A program made the position numbers and the translations under genes. Shown here one piece after another: positions 1-6,426 of a stretch of 15,093 nucleotides of DNA. Within the stretch, counting starts at the first letter, position 1; each line of letters begins with the position of its first letter. The stretch spans positions 1-15,093 of the forward strand of contig CAZLLV010000143.1 of assembly GCA_964560325.1 (NCBI GenBank), in the 5' to 3' direction. The notes under the pieces are model-generated. The model saw nothing but the letters and a program-made list of their open reading frames with translations. It made no database searches and was not told where the DNA came from. Source of the DNA: CAZLLV01 sp964560325 (GTDB lineage Bacteria > Acidobacteriota > Thermoanaerobaculia > Multivoradales > DATKCC01).

Positions 1-1360
1 GCGCTCCCGCCGGCCAGGGCTCGGCCCGCACGAGCGCGCGCAGCATCGGCGGCCCGTCGTCGCCGGCACGGAGGGTCGGGTGCGGTTCCTCGCAGCCGAT
101 CGCCGGCGGCAGGACTCCGGCCTTCACCGCCTCGATCGCCCGCAGCAGGCCGGCAACCCCGGCCGCCGCCTTGGTGTGCCCGATCAGCGCCTTGATCGAC
201 GCGACCGCCGCCGGCGGCGCCGCTCCGGCACCGGTCGAGTCACCCGCCGGCCGGTCCCGGCGGGCCCGCGAGAGGGAGGCCAGCTCGGCGGCGTCCCCCA
301 CCGCGGTCCCCGTGCCGTGCGCCTCGAAGTAGGGGACCGTCTCGGGTCCGAAGCCCGCCCGCCGGTAGGCGCGCTCGAGCGCGAGGAGCTGGCCGGCGGC
401 CTCGGGCCGCGTCAGCCCGCCCGCGCCGTCCGACGAGATCCCCCAGCCGCGGATCACGCCGTGGACTCGCAGCCCCCGGCCGCGCGCCGTCTCGAGGTCG
501 GTGAGGACCACGAAGCCGCACCCCTCGCCCGGGAGGAAGCCGTCGGAGCGGGCGTCGAACGGGCGCATGCGGCCGTGGGCGAGCGCGCCGGCGCGGGAGA
601 ACCCGACCAGCTCGAAGGGGTCGAGGGAGAGGTCGACGCCGCCCGCGAGCACCACGTCGAGATCGCCGGCCGCCAGCGCCGAGCAGGCGTTCGCCACCGC
701 CAGCAGCGACGAGGCGCACGCCCCGTCGACCGTGTAGCCGCCGCCCCGGAGGTCGAGGTGGTTGGCGATCCGCCCAGCGATGGTGTTCGACAGGCCGCCG
801 GCGAGCGTCTCCTCTCCGGGCTCCGGGAACGGCTCCTTGTAGCTCGCCTCCAGGCGAGCCAGAAGGGTGTCGACGTTCTCGGCCTCCCATCCCTCGCCCG
901 CGAGCTCCGCTGCCAGGACCCGGCGCACGTAGGGCCAGCGCAGGCGCATCTGCTGGGCGCGGGAGAACTCTCCGGTCAGGCTGTTGCCGACCAGCACACC
1001 GGTCGTCTCGCGCGGCAGCGCGTCGCCGGCGAGACCGGCGTCCTCGAGCGCGGCGGTCGCCACTTCGAGCGCCAGCCAGTGAGCGGGGTCGGCGGCTCGG
1101 AAGCTCGATCCGGCGACCCGAAACCCCACCCGGTCGAACGACCAGTCTTCGAGCACCGCCGCCTCGGTCGCGTAGATCGAGTCCGGCCCGTCGCCTCCGT
1201 AGTCCTCCAGCCGCAGGCGCTCCGGCGGGATGGCGCGGAAAGCGCGCCGGCCGGCGATCGACGCCTCCCACAGCTCGCGGGGGCTCGACGCTCCGGGGAA
1301 CCGGCACGCCGCACCGACGACCGCGATCGGGCGGGCCGCCCGGGCCGGCCGTCGCGTCAC
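1..1360 (-). CDS. pksE: Enediyne-type iterative type I polyketide synthase (PKSE-like), N-terminal ketosynthase domain, partial
   Basis: Only the first ~453 residues lie in the window; the gene continues beyond position 1. The start is GTG at 1360, overlapping the upstream stop as GTGA, and leads directly into the KS opening PIAVVGAACRFPG (residues 11-23). All three KS catalytic residues are visible: Cys215 in TVDGACASSLLAV, His348 in EAHGTGTAVGD and His395 in GHTKAAAGVAG. Stretches such as GGVDLSLDPFELVGFSR, SSDGAGGLTRPEAAG and RAGFGPETVP are those I associate with enediyne PKS ketosynthases rather than modular PKS or FabF. The KS performs decarboxylative Claisen condensation, and in PKSE it acts iteratively to build a polyene. 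Known PKSEs continue as AT-ACP-KR-DH-PPTase, which should lie off the left edge. A PUFA-synthase or other iterative KS is the alternative, but the three upstream genes argue for PKSE. The family call is from memory of motifs, not a search. Confidence 0.9.
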   Translation of the reverse strand, partial: MTRRPARAARPIAVVGAACRFPGASSPRELWEASIAGRRAFRAIPPERLRLEDYGGDGPDSIYATEAAVLEDWSFDRVGFRVAGSSFRAADPAHWLALEVATAALEDAGLAGDALPRETTGVLVGNSLTGEFSRAQQMRLRWPYVRRVLAAELAGEGWEAENVDTLLARLEASYKEPFPEPGEETLAGGLSNTIAGRIANHLDLRGGGYTVDGACASSLLAVANACSALAAGDLDVVLAGGVDLSLDPFELVGFSRAGALAHGRMRPFDARSDGFLPGEGCGFVVLTDLETARGRGLRVHGVIRGWGISSDGAGGLTRPEAAGQLLALERAYRRAGFGPETVPYFEAHGTGTAVGDAAELASLSRARRDRPAGDSTGAGAAPPAAVASIKALIGHTKAAAGVAGLLRAIEAVKAGVLPPAIGCEEPHPTLRAGDDGPPMLRALVRAEPWPAGA

Positions 1361-2271
1361 CCCGTCTCTCCCACGGCGCCGGTCGGCACGGCGACGCGCC
1401 GGCGCGCCTCCGTCCACGCGGCCGCCCAGAGGTAGATCCCGCGGGCGACGCAGACGATGGTGAGGGCGAAGAAGATGGTGAAGACGACGTGGATCGCCAG
1501 GAGCGCGCCGTAGACGCCGGCCACCGCGAGCCCGAAGGCGACCTGGCGCCTGGGCTCGAACGGCGTGGTCGCCGGGTCGGTCACCATGTAGAACGTGAAC
1601 AGCAGGTAGGCGACGCCGGTCATCGGGAGCAGGCAGGCCACCAACGGCGTGTCCCCGATCAGGCTCCGCAGGAGCGCCTGGAGCACGAAGCCGCCGGTCC
1701 AGGCCAGGATCAGCGGCACCCGGCGGGTCAGCTTGGCGTTGAGGATGCTCCCCGAGGTGATGATGATCGCCGGCAGCAGCCAGTCCTGCCAGCCGACCAG
1801 GTTCTCGGTGAACATGTAGGGCTGGGCGATGGCGACCGACGGGAAGGCGAGCAGGGTCGCGGTGATGCCGGCGTTCGACGGGTTGAGGAAGTGCCGCCGG
1901 CGCCCCTTTCCGACCGACGCGCGCAGGAGGTGCTTCGACGCGATGGCGACCGTGACCGCGAACAGGATCGGCCCGAGCCGGTCGCCCGGGTAGAGGAGCA
2001 TGGCGCAGGCGAGGGCGGTGATGTGGGCCGGCAGCAGGAAGTGGAAGAGCTCGCGGATCGAGCCCGCGAACGCGGGCCGCTCCCCGCGCGACCGGGCATC
2101 GAGCCATCCGAGGAAGAGCTCGATCCCGTAGGCCGTGGCCAGAGCGGCGAGAGGGTGAGCCCACGCCTGCTCGAAGCCGAGGAACGTGTGTCCGAGGACG
2201 TTGAGCAGGGTGATGGCGGCGGCGAAGCGCCGGAGCGCGATCAGGCGGACGTCACGCGGTTTCTGGCTCAC
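1357..2271 (-). CDS. unbU: UnbU, enediyne biosynthesis integral membrane protein (RnfD/NqrB-like)
   Basis: The product has 304 aa. Start GTG at 2271 overlaps the unbV stop (GTGA) and has GGAGG four bases upstream. It is strongly hydrophobic with about eight likely membrane helices (near residues 16-33, 41-56, 76-93, 99-116, 134-150, 163-175, 186-206 and 210-229, plus 244-283 as one or two more). NPSNAGITATLL (130-141) and YMVTDPATTP (228-237) are the signatures shared with NqrB/RnfD, the membrane subunits of Na+-pumping NADH:quinone reductase and the Rnf complex. UnbU/E5 proteins sit in the conserved enediyne cassette; their exact role is unknown, and electron transfer or ion transport at the inner membrane is only inferred from the fold. 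I see no S-G-A-T flavin-attachment motif as in RnfD/NqrB. The next gene, the PKS, starts inside this stop codon. Family call is firm, function is not. Confidence 0.9.
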   Translation of the reverse strand: MSQKPRDVRLIALRRFAAAITLLNVLGHTFLGFEQAWAHPLAALATAYGIELFLGWLDARSRGERPAFAGSIRELFHFLLPAHITALACAMLLYPGDRLGPILFAVTVAIASKHLLRASVGKGRRRHFLNPSNAGITATLLAFPSVAIAQPYMFTENLVGWQDWLLPAIIITSGSILNAKLTRRVPLILAWTGGFVLQALLRSLIGDTPLVACLLPMTGVAYLLFTFYMVTDPATTPFEPRRQVAFGLAVAGVYGALLAIHVVFTIFFALTIVCVARGIYLWAAAWTEARRRVAVPTGAVGETG

Positions 2272-4283
2272 GGGGCCTCCGTGGGAAGGATCTCGGCGCT
2301 CGAGCCGCCCAGCACGACCGTGTGCCAGCCGGGAGCGAGCTCGAGAGAGCGGTGGCGGACGGCGCCGTCCGCCCCGCGCCAGGCGAGCTCGACGGCGACC
2401 GGTCCGTCCCAATCCCGGCCGAGGCCGAAGTGCAGGTCGGGGCTCCTGACGCCGGAGTGGCCGTTGCCGCCGTCGACCTGCGCCACCAGCCGGCGCCCGT
2501 CCGGCAGCCGCACCTCGGCGCGGGCGCCCACCGCCGGGCTCGCCGGCGCGCCGGGGCGCGGGTGACCGGGCTCGACGCGGAGGCCCCGGTCCCGCGTGCC
2601 CTCCAGGGGGCGCAGCAGGTGGAGCGCCAGAAAGCTCCCCGGCGGCGTGCCGGCGCCGGCCTCCGCGCGCTCGCCGGCGACGTTCCGGTAGAACGCCGAC
2701 GGCTGCCACTGGTTGCCCACCGCGAAGTCGAGATCGCCGTCGCCGTCGACGTCGGCCGTGGCGATGCCGCGGCTCACCTGGGGCTCGTCGAGCCCGAGGT
2801 CGCCGGCGAGGTCGAAGTAGCGCCCCGAGGCGGCACGGGCGAAGAACGGGTTGTGCTGACGGCCGGAGAGGTCGTCGCCGGGGCCGAGCCGGGGCCAGCT
2901 CTCCGGGAAGCGGAGGAGCTCGTCGTTGCCCATCGCGAGCTCGTGGAGCTCGGGCCACCGGTTGGTCACGCCCCGGACGAAGCCGGTCGCCTGGAGCGCC
3001 TCCGGCACGCCGTCGTTGTCGAGGTCGGCGAACCGGGACTCCCACCCCCAGCCGCTCCGGGCGAGGCCGAGCGACTCGCTCCGGTCGACGAACGGCGCCC
3101 GCCCCTCGGCCATGGCGGCCGGGTCGCCGGTCGCCGTCCACACGAAGTGGCTCTCGTGGAGCGACCACTCGGCCGCGATGTTCGAGACGTAGACGTCGAG
3201 GCGGCCGTCGCCGTTCACGTCGGCGAAGTCGACGCCCATCCCCTTGAACGAGTCGTGGCCGAGGATCTTCGAGCGGGGCGTGGCGAAGCGCCGCTCGCCC
3301 TCGAGGAGCGCGAAGCGGGGCTCGCCGGGGCGCGAGCGGTTGTGGAGGAGCCGGTCGGGTCCGAAGTCGTTCGCGAAGTAGATCTCGGGCAGCAGGTCGC
3401 CGTCGAGGTCCGCCGCGGCGACCGCCAGCGTCCAGCCCCGGGCCACCCGCTCCGGCAGCGCCTCGACCTCGCGGAAGCGCACCTCGGGCTCGGCGCCGGA
3501 GGTGCCGCTCTCCCAGAGGAGGAGCCGGTTGCGGCCGGCGTTGAAGGCGCGCGACATCGAGTGTTGCATCGACTCGCGGCCGGACGCCGAGGCGTCGAGC
3601 ACGCGCGCGCCGTCGGGGAAGTAGTTCCCGATCACCAGGTCGGCGTGGCCGTCGCCGTCGAAGTCGGCGCGGGTCGCGGCGTTCGAGTACCACCGGCGCT
3701 CGTCGTCCGGGATGTCCGGCGGCACGATCTCGAGCGCCCGGTAGGCGGCGCGGGTCGGGCGGTCGGCGCCGGCCGGAGCGCGCCGCAGGAACGCCACCGG
3801 CGGGCGGCCCCAGTAGTAGACCAGGAGATCCGCCAGGCCGTCCTCGTTCAGGTCGCCGGGCACGCATCCCATCGGCGCGGTCGTCGTGCGGTCGAAGTCG
3901 TCCGGCGCGACGGAGAACGTCTCGAACCGCTCTCCGGTTTCGGGCACGGGGCCGATGAGCACCCGGTCGGTGGCGGTTTCGACCCAGCACACGTCGTTGG
4001 GGAGGCCGTCGTGGTCGAGGTCGGCGAGGGCGACGGCGGCGCCGACCGACGAGATCCACGCCGCGATGTGCTCCAGGTGCGGATGGACGGGCCGGATGCT
4101 CCGGGCCTCGCCGCCCGGAGGCGAGACGAGCTCGACCCGTTCGAAGGCGAAGCGCGCCGCCATCTCGCGCCGCTCGTCGTCGTCCAGGATGGGTGGCCGG
4201 GCGAAGCCGTAGGCCATCAGGATCAGGACCACGGCGGCGACGCGGACGAGATTCCGGCGCACGACGGCCGCGAGAGCGCTCAC
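2268..4283 (-). CDS. unbV: UnbV: membrane-anchored FG-GAP / ASPIC-UnbV repeat protein (CRTAC1 family)
   Basis: The product has 671 aa. GTG at 4283 overlaps the preceding stop (GTGA), with GAGGAGG about seven bases upstream; the open frame extends to 4472, but that extension lies inside the DUF1702 gene and is low-complexity Arg/Gly. A single hydrophobic segment (11-27) would export and anchor it. Seven calcium-binding-type loops of the D-x-D/N-x-D-G-x-x-D/E kind follow: DLDHDGLPND (88-97), DLNEDGLADL (144-153), DFDGDGHADL (207-216), DLDGDLLPEI (292-301), DVNGDGRLDV (355-364), DLDNDGVPEA (420-429) and DVDGDGDLDF (511-520). This is a beta-propeller FG-GAP/VCBS pattern. Residues ~585-657 (VGARAEVRLPDGRR to GWHTVVL) form the C-terminal ASPIC/UnbV domain. 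Members occur both in enediyne cassettes and, more widely, as extracellular proteins in environmental bacteria; context here indicates the cassette member. The biochemical role is unknown; a periplasmic or extracytoplasmic location is inferred. Confidence 0.9.
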   Translation of the reverse strand: MSALAAVVRRNLVRVAAVVLILMAYGFARPPILDDDERREMAARFAFERVELVSPPGGEARSIRPVHPHLEHIAAWISSVGAAVALADLDHDGLPNDVCWVETATDRVLIGPVPETGERFETFSVAPDDFDRTTTAPMGCVPGDLNEDGLADLLVYYWGRPPVAFLRRAPAGADRPTRAAYRALEIVPPDIPDDERRWYSNAATRADFDGDGHADLVIGNYFPDGARVLDASASGRESMQHSMSRAFNAGRNRLLLWESGTSGAEPEVRFREVEALPERVARGWTLAVAAADLDGDLLPEIYFANDFGPDRLLHNRSRPGEPRFALLEGERRFATPRSKILGHDSFKGMGVDFADVNGDGRLDVYVSNIAAEWSLHESHFVWTATGDPAAMAEGRAPFVDRSESLGLARSGWGWESRFADLDNDGVPEALQATGFVRGVTNRWPELHELAMGNDELLRFPESWPRLGPGDDLSGRQHNPFFARAASGRYFDLAGDLGLDEPQVSRGIATADVDGDGDLDFAVGNQWQPSAFYRNVAGERAEAGAGTPPGSFLALHLLRPLEGTRDRGLRVEPGHPRPGAPASPAVGARAEVRLPDGRRLVAQVDGGNGHSGVRSPDLHFGLGRDWDGPVAVELAWRGADGAVRHRSLELAPGWHTVVLGGSSAEILPTEAP

Positions 4284-5326
4284 GCCGCGCCCTCCTCTAC
4301 CGTCCCTCCGGCGAGCGCCTGCCGGATGCGCCGCCTCCAGACCTCGAACGCCGGCTCCTCCGCGGCGAGGCCGGCTCCGTCGTCCGGCAGCTCGACGCGC
4401 ACCCGGTCGGTGAGAGCCGCCAGCTCCTCGGGGCTCGCGCCCGCCAGCACGGCGGCGGCGGACGCCAACCACGGCGTCGGCTCGCCGCTCTCCAGCCGCG
4501 CCTTGGCGGCGAAGGCGACCCCCTGCGCGACGTGCGGAGTCGCCGGGCCGGCGAGACGCCGAAGCTCTCGGAGCTCATCGTCCGTCAGGCCGCCGGCGAA
4601 GGCGCTCGCGAGCCCGACGCCGCTCCACAGGTCGCCGCGCCGGTGGGCGGGGAACGTCTCGATCGTGGACGCGATGCCTCCCGGGTCCATGCCCCGCACG
4701 AACCAGAGGCTGCGTCCCAGGCCCTGGTCGAAGGCTCGACGCGCGTAGCCGCGCAGCCGGCGCGGGACCCGCCGGCGCTCGACCGCTCGCCGCCACCCGA
4801 AGTAGCCGTGGTGGAATCCGTAGCCGTCGAAGGCGAGCCACCGGAGGACCGGGTCGAGGCCGGACAGCGCGCGGCCGAAGCGTCGCGGGATCCGGGCGAA
4901 GACCCAGCCGGCGCCGACCACCACGAGATACCGGTGCGGAAAGCCCGGCCCGGCCGCCATCTCCTGGACCCGGCTCGGCCGGCGCAGCCGCGGGAACAGC
5001 GAGTCCTGGATCGCCAGCGCCATGCCCGCGCCTTCGAAGGCGAACCCGCACCAGCCCGGTTCGACGTGCTCGGCGAGAGTGCGCGCGAGCGGCTCCGGGC
5101 GGGGATCGAGGAGCGCCGCGTGATAGCCGGCGAGGAAGCTCTCGCCGACCCGGATCGCACGCGCGCGCCGCGCGCCGTCGAGCACCACGAAGCCGCGCAG
5201 CTCGGGCAGCACCCGCTCGGCGGGAATTCCGAGCAGCGACCTCCGCAGGCGTCCCAGGGGCGAGGTCGCGGGCGGATGTCCGGTGCCTGGAAGCGTCCGG
5301 TTCGCCTTCGTGGTCGCTCCCGCCAT
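4280..5326 (-). CDS. DUF1702 family enediyne-cassette protein (presumably UnbL)
   Basis: The product has 348 aa, a usual length for the family. Start ATG at 5326, preceded by GGAGG ten bases upstream; an ATG at 5333 is in another frame. No signal peptide or membrane segment. Conserved DUF1702 blocks are readable in order: LLGIPAERV (31-39), FLAGYHAAL (64-72), GFAFEGAGMALAI (94-106), HRYLVVVGAGWVFARIP (131-147), LDPVLRWLAFDGYGFHHGYF (157-176), GYARRAFDQGLGRSLWFV (193-210) and ETFPAHRRGDLWSGVGLA with FAGG (223-246). DUF1702 genes accompany UnbV, UnbU and PKSE in enediyne clusters; the molecular function is not established. The abundance of conserved aromatics, His and Arg suggests an enzyme or a lipid/polyene-binding protein, but that is a guess. 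It is the first gene of the four-gene overlapping block and lies 129 bp after an exported-protein gene. The symbol is left open because I assign UnbL only by elimination. Confidence 0.88.
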   Translation of the reverse strand: MAGATTKANRTLPGTGHPPATSPLGRLRRSLLGIPAERVLPELRGFVVLDGARRARAIRVGESFLAGYHAALLDPRPEPLARTLAEHVEPGWCGFAFEGAGMALAIQDSLFPRLRRPSRVQEMAAGPGFPHRYLVVVGAGWVFARIPRRFGRALSGLDPVLRWLAFDGYGFHHGYFGWRRAVERRRVPRRLRGYARRAFDQGLGRSLWFVRGMDPGGIASTIETFPAHRRGDLWSGVGLASAFAGGLTDDELRELRRLAGPATPHVAQGVAFAAKARLESGEPTPWLASAAAVLAGASPEELAALTDRVRVELPDDGAGLAAEEPAFEVWRRRIRQALAGGTVEEGAA

Positions 5327-5396
5327 GCGCCATCTTCCTCCGTATGCTTTACCGCCGCCGGCGCGACGGGCGGTCAGAGCTTCAGGGTGGGCCCCG

Positions 5397-5437
5397 CGGT
5401 CCGGCGCGGGCGCCCGGGTCAGGGGCCGCCCGGACCG
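5397..5437 (-). terminator. Inverted repeat between the exported-protein gene and the DUF1702 gene; possible terminator
   Basis: CGGTCCGG (5397-5404) and CCGGACCG (5430-5437) form a perfect 8-bp GC-rich stem around a 25-nt loop that itself contains the palindrome CGGGCGCCCG. It lies just past the stop of the exported-protein gene and before the DUF1702 gene in the transcribed direction. No T-run follows, so classical intrinsic termination is doubtful; attenuation, RNA stability or chance in GC-rich DNA are alternatives. Confidence 0.3.
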
Positions 5438-5455
5438 AACCGCGAGGGGGAACGG

Positions 5456-6313
5456 CTAGTTGGAAGCCGAGCCGATGTCGCCCGACCCGCTCACGTCCTG
5501 CGAGTCCTCGACGTCGTGCCGCTCTTCGCGGTCGATCGGCTGTGGGCACGGAGACGGCTGCGCGATGTCGATGCTCGACGAGGCCGTCGAAGCGACGCCG
5601 ACGCTGCCGCTACCGCAGTAGGTGACCGGCTTGTAGGCGTGCGACGCCGGGAAGGTGTGGTGGCGGGCGATCGTCACCTTCTGGCCGGTGCTCGTGACGC
5701 CCGGGTGCCAGGCCGCGTCCGGGTCGAGGGGGTTGTTCGGCGGGTCGTAGCTCCACGGCGTGCCGGTGGCGGGCTCGTAGAGGATGCCCTCCTTGAGCAC
5801 GTCGCCCACGAGGGCGCCGGTCGACGGATTGCGCGCCTCGACGATGGCGTTGACCGGCAGGTCGACGAAGAACCGGCCACCCCAGGAGCCCTGGCGCTCG
5901 ATCTCCATCTGGGCCGTCGGCTGCGTACCGTTCAGGACGACCTTGAAGTCGAGATTGCCGCACGGGGTGCTGGTGGTGCTGGTGCTCTCGAACTCGAGGT
6001 GCTTCATGCGGACGTCGACCTGCGCGAGGCCGGCACTGTCGAACACGGCGTCCTCGGTCCGTTCCACCACGACGCTCCCGTCGCCCTGGCCCTGCATCGC
6101 CACGCCCTTGAAAGTGATGCGAACGATCTGGTTGCTGCTCGTCTGGCAGATCGCCTGCCAATCCGCGCTGCTCAGGTCGACCCACGTGTTGCCTCCACCG
6201 GGCGTCGCCCAGCTATCGTCGCCGGCTTCGATGTCCTGCGCGGTGACCGGCGCCGCGACCAGCGCGAGCACCGCGAGCACGGGAACCATTTTGGATAAAC
6301 GGATTCTCCTCAT
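5456..6313 (-). CDS. Exported protein of unknown function
   Basis: I do not recognise a firm family. The product has 285 aa from ATG at 6313, which has AGGAG six bases upstream; a GTG at 6316 would add one residue. MRRIRLSKMVPVLAVLALVAAPVTA is a clear signal peptide with likely cleavage between Ala25 and Gln26. The mature part begins with an Asp/Trp-containing segment (DDSWATPGGGNTWVDL, ~31-46), is predicted mostly beta, and has four cysteines (in AICQ, TPCGN, YCGSG, SPCPQP) that could form two disulfides. The C-terminal ~30 residues are polar and acidic (EERHDVEDSQDVSGSGD), probably disordered. It lies in the same direction between the RND exporter gene and the DUF1702 gene, 129 bp before the latter. 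Whether it belongs to the polyketide cassette or is an independent surface or periplasmic protein cannot be decided from sequence. Confidence 0.8.
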   Translation of the reverse strand: MRRIRLSKMVPVLAVLALVAAPVTAQDIEAGDDSWATPGGGNTWVDLSSADWQAICQTSSNQIVRITFKGVAMQGQGDGSVVVERTEDAVFDSAGLAQVDVRMKHLEFESTSTTSTPCGNLDFKVVLNGTQPTAQMEIERQGSWGGRFFVDLPVNAIVEARNPSTGALVGDVLKEGILYEPATGTPWSYDPPNNPLDPDAAWHPGVTSTGQKVTIARHHTFPASHAYKPVTYCGSGSVGVASTASSSIDIAQPSPCPQPIDREERHDVEDSQDVSGSGDIGSASN

Positions 6314-6348
6314 CACGCTCTCCTTCTCTCTCCGAAAATGTCGGGGCG

Positions 6349-6414
6349 GAAGACCTCGGGCGGGTACGCGACTCTCCGACGACCCGCCCCAGGACGTCGA
6401 AGCCGAGGGTCTTC
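6349..6414 (-). other. Two-tier hairpin in the gap between the RND gene and the exported-protein gene
   Basis: The outer arm GAAGACCTC (6349-6357) pairs with GAGGGTCTTC (6405-6414, one bulged G). The inner arm GGGCGGGT (6358-6365) pairs perfectly with ACCCGCCC (6382-6389) around a 16-nt loop. Together these fill most of the 113-bp gap. On the minus strand an ATTTT run lies about 13 nt after the structure, too far for a typical intrinsic terminator. Possible roles are attenuation, a processing or stability element for differential expression, or a leader structure upstream of the exported-protein RBS. Confidence 0.4.
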
Positions 6415-6426
6415 AAGCGATCCCTC

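Noticed and set aside
80..1435. Plus-strand open frame opposite the ketosynthase
   Set aside because: Arg/Gly/Ala-rich translation with no family motifs; the minus strand carries an intact KS catalytic triad. Shadow of GC-rich codon bias.
1357..4059. Single 900-codon minus frame ending in UnbU
   Set aside because: Only the last 304 codons are protein-like; the remainder is an out-of-frame reading of unbV. The true start is GTG 2271. Not a fusion gene.
2322..6298. Two long plus-strand open frames (2322-4748 and 4193-6298)
   Set aside because: Antisense to UnbV, DUF1702 and the exported protein, all with recognisable or signal-peptide-bearing products; the shadows are low-complexity and motif-free.
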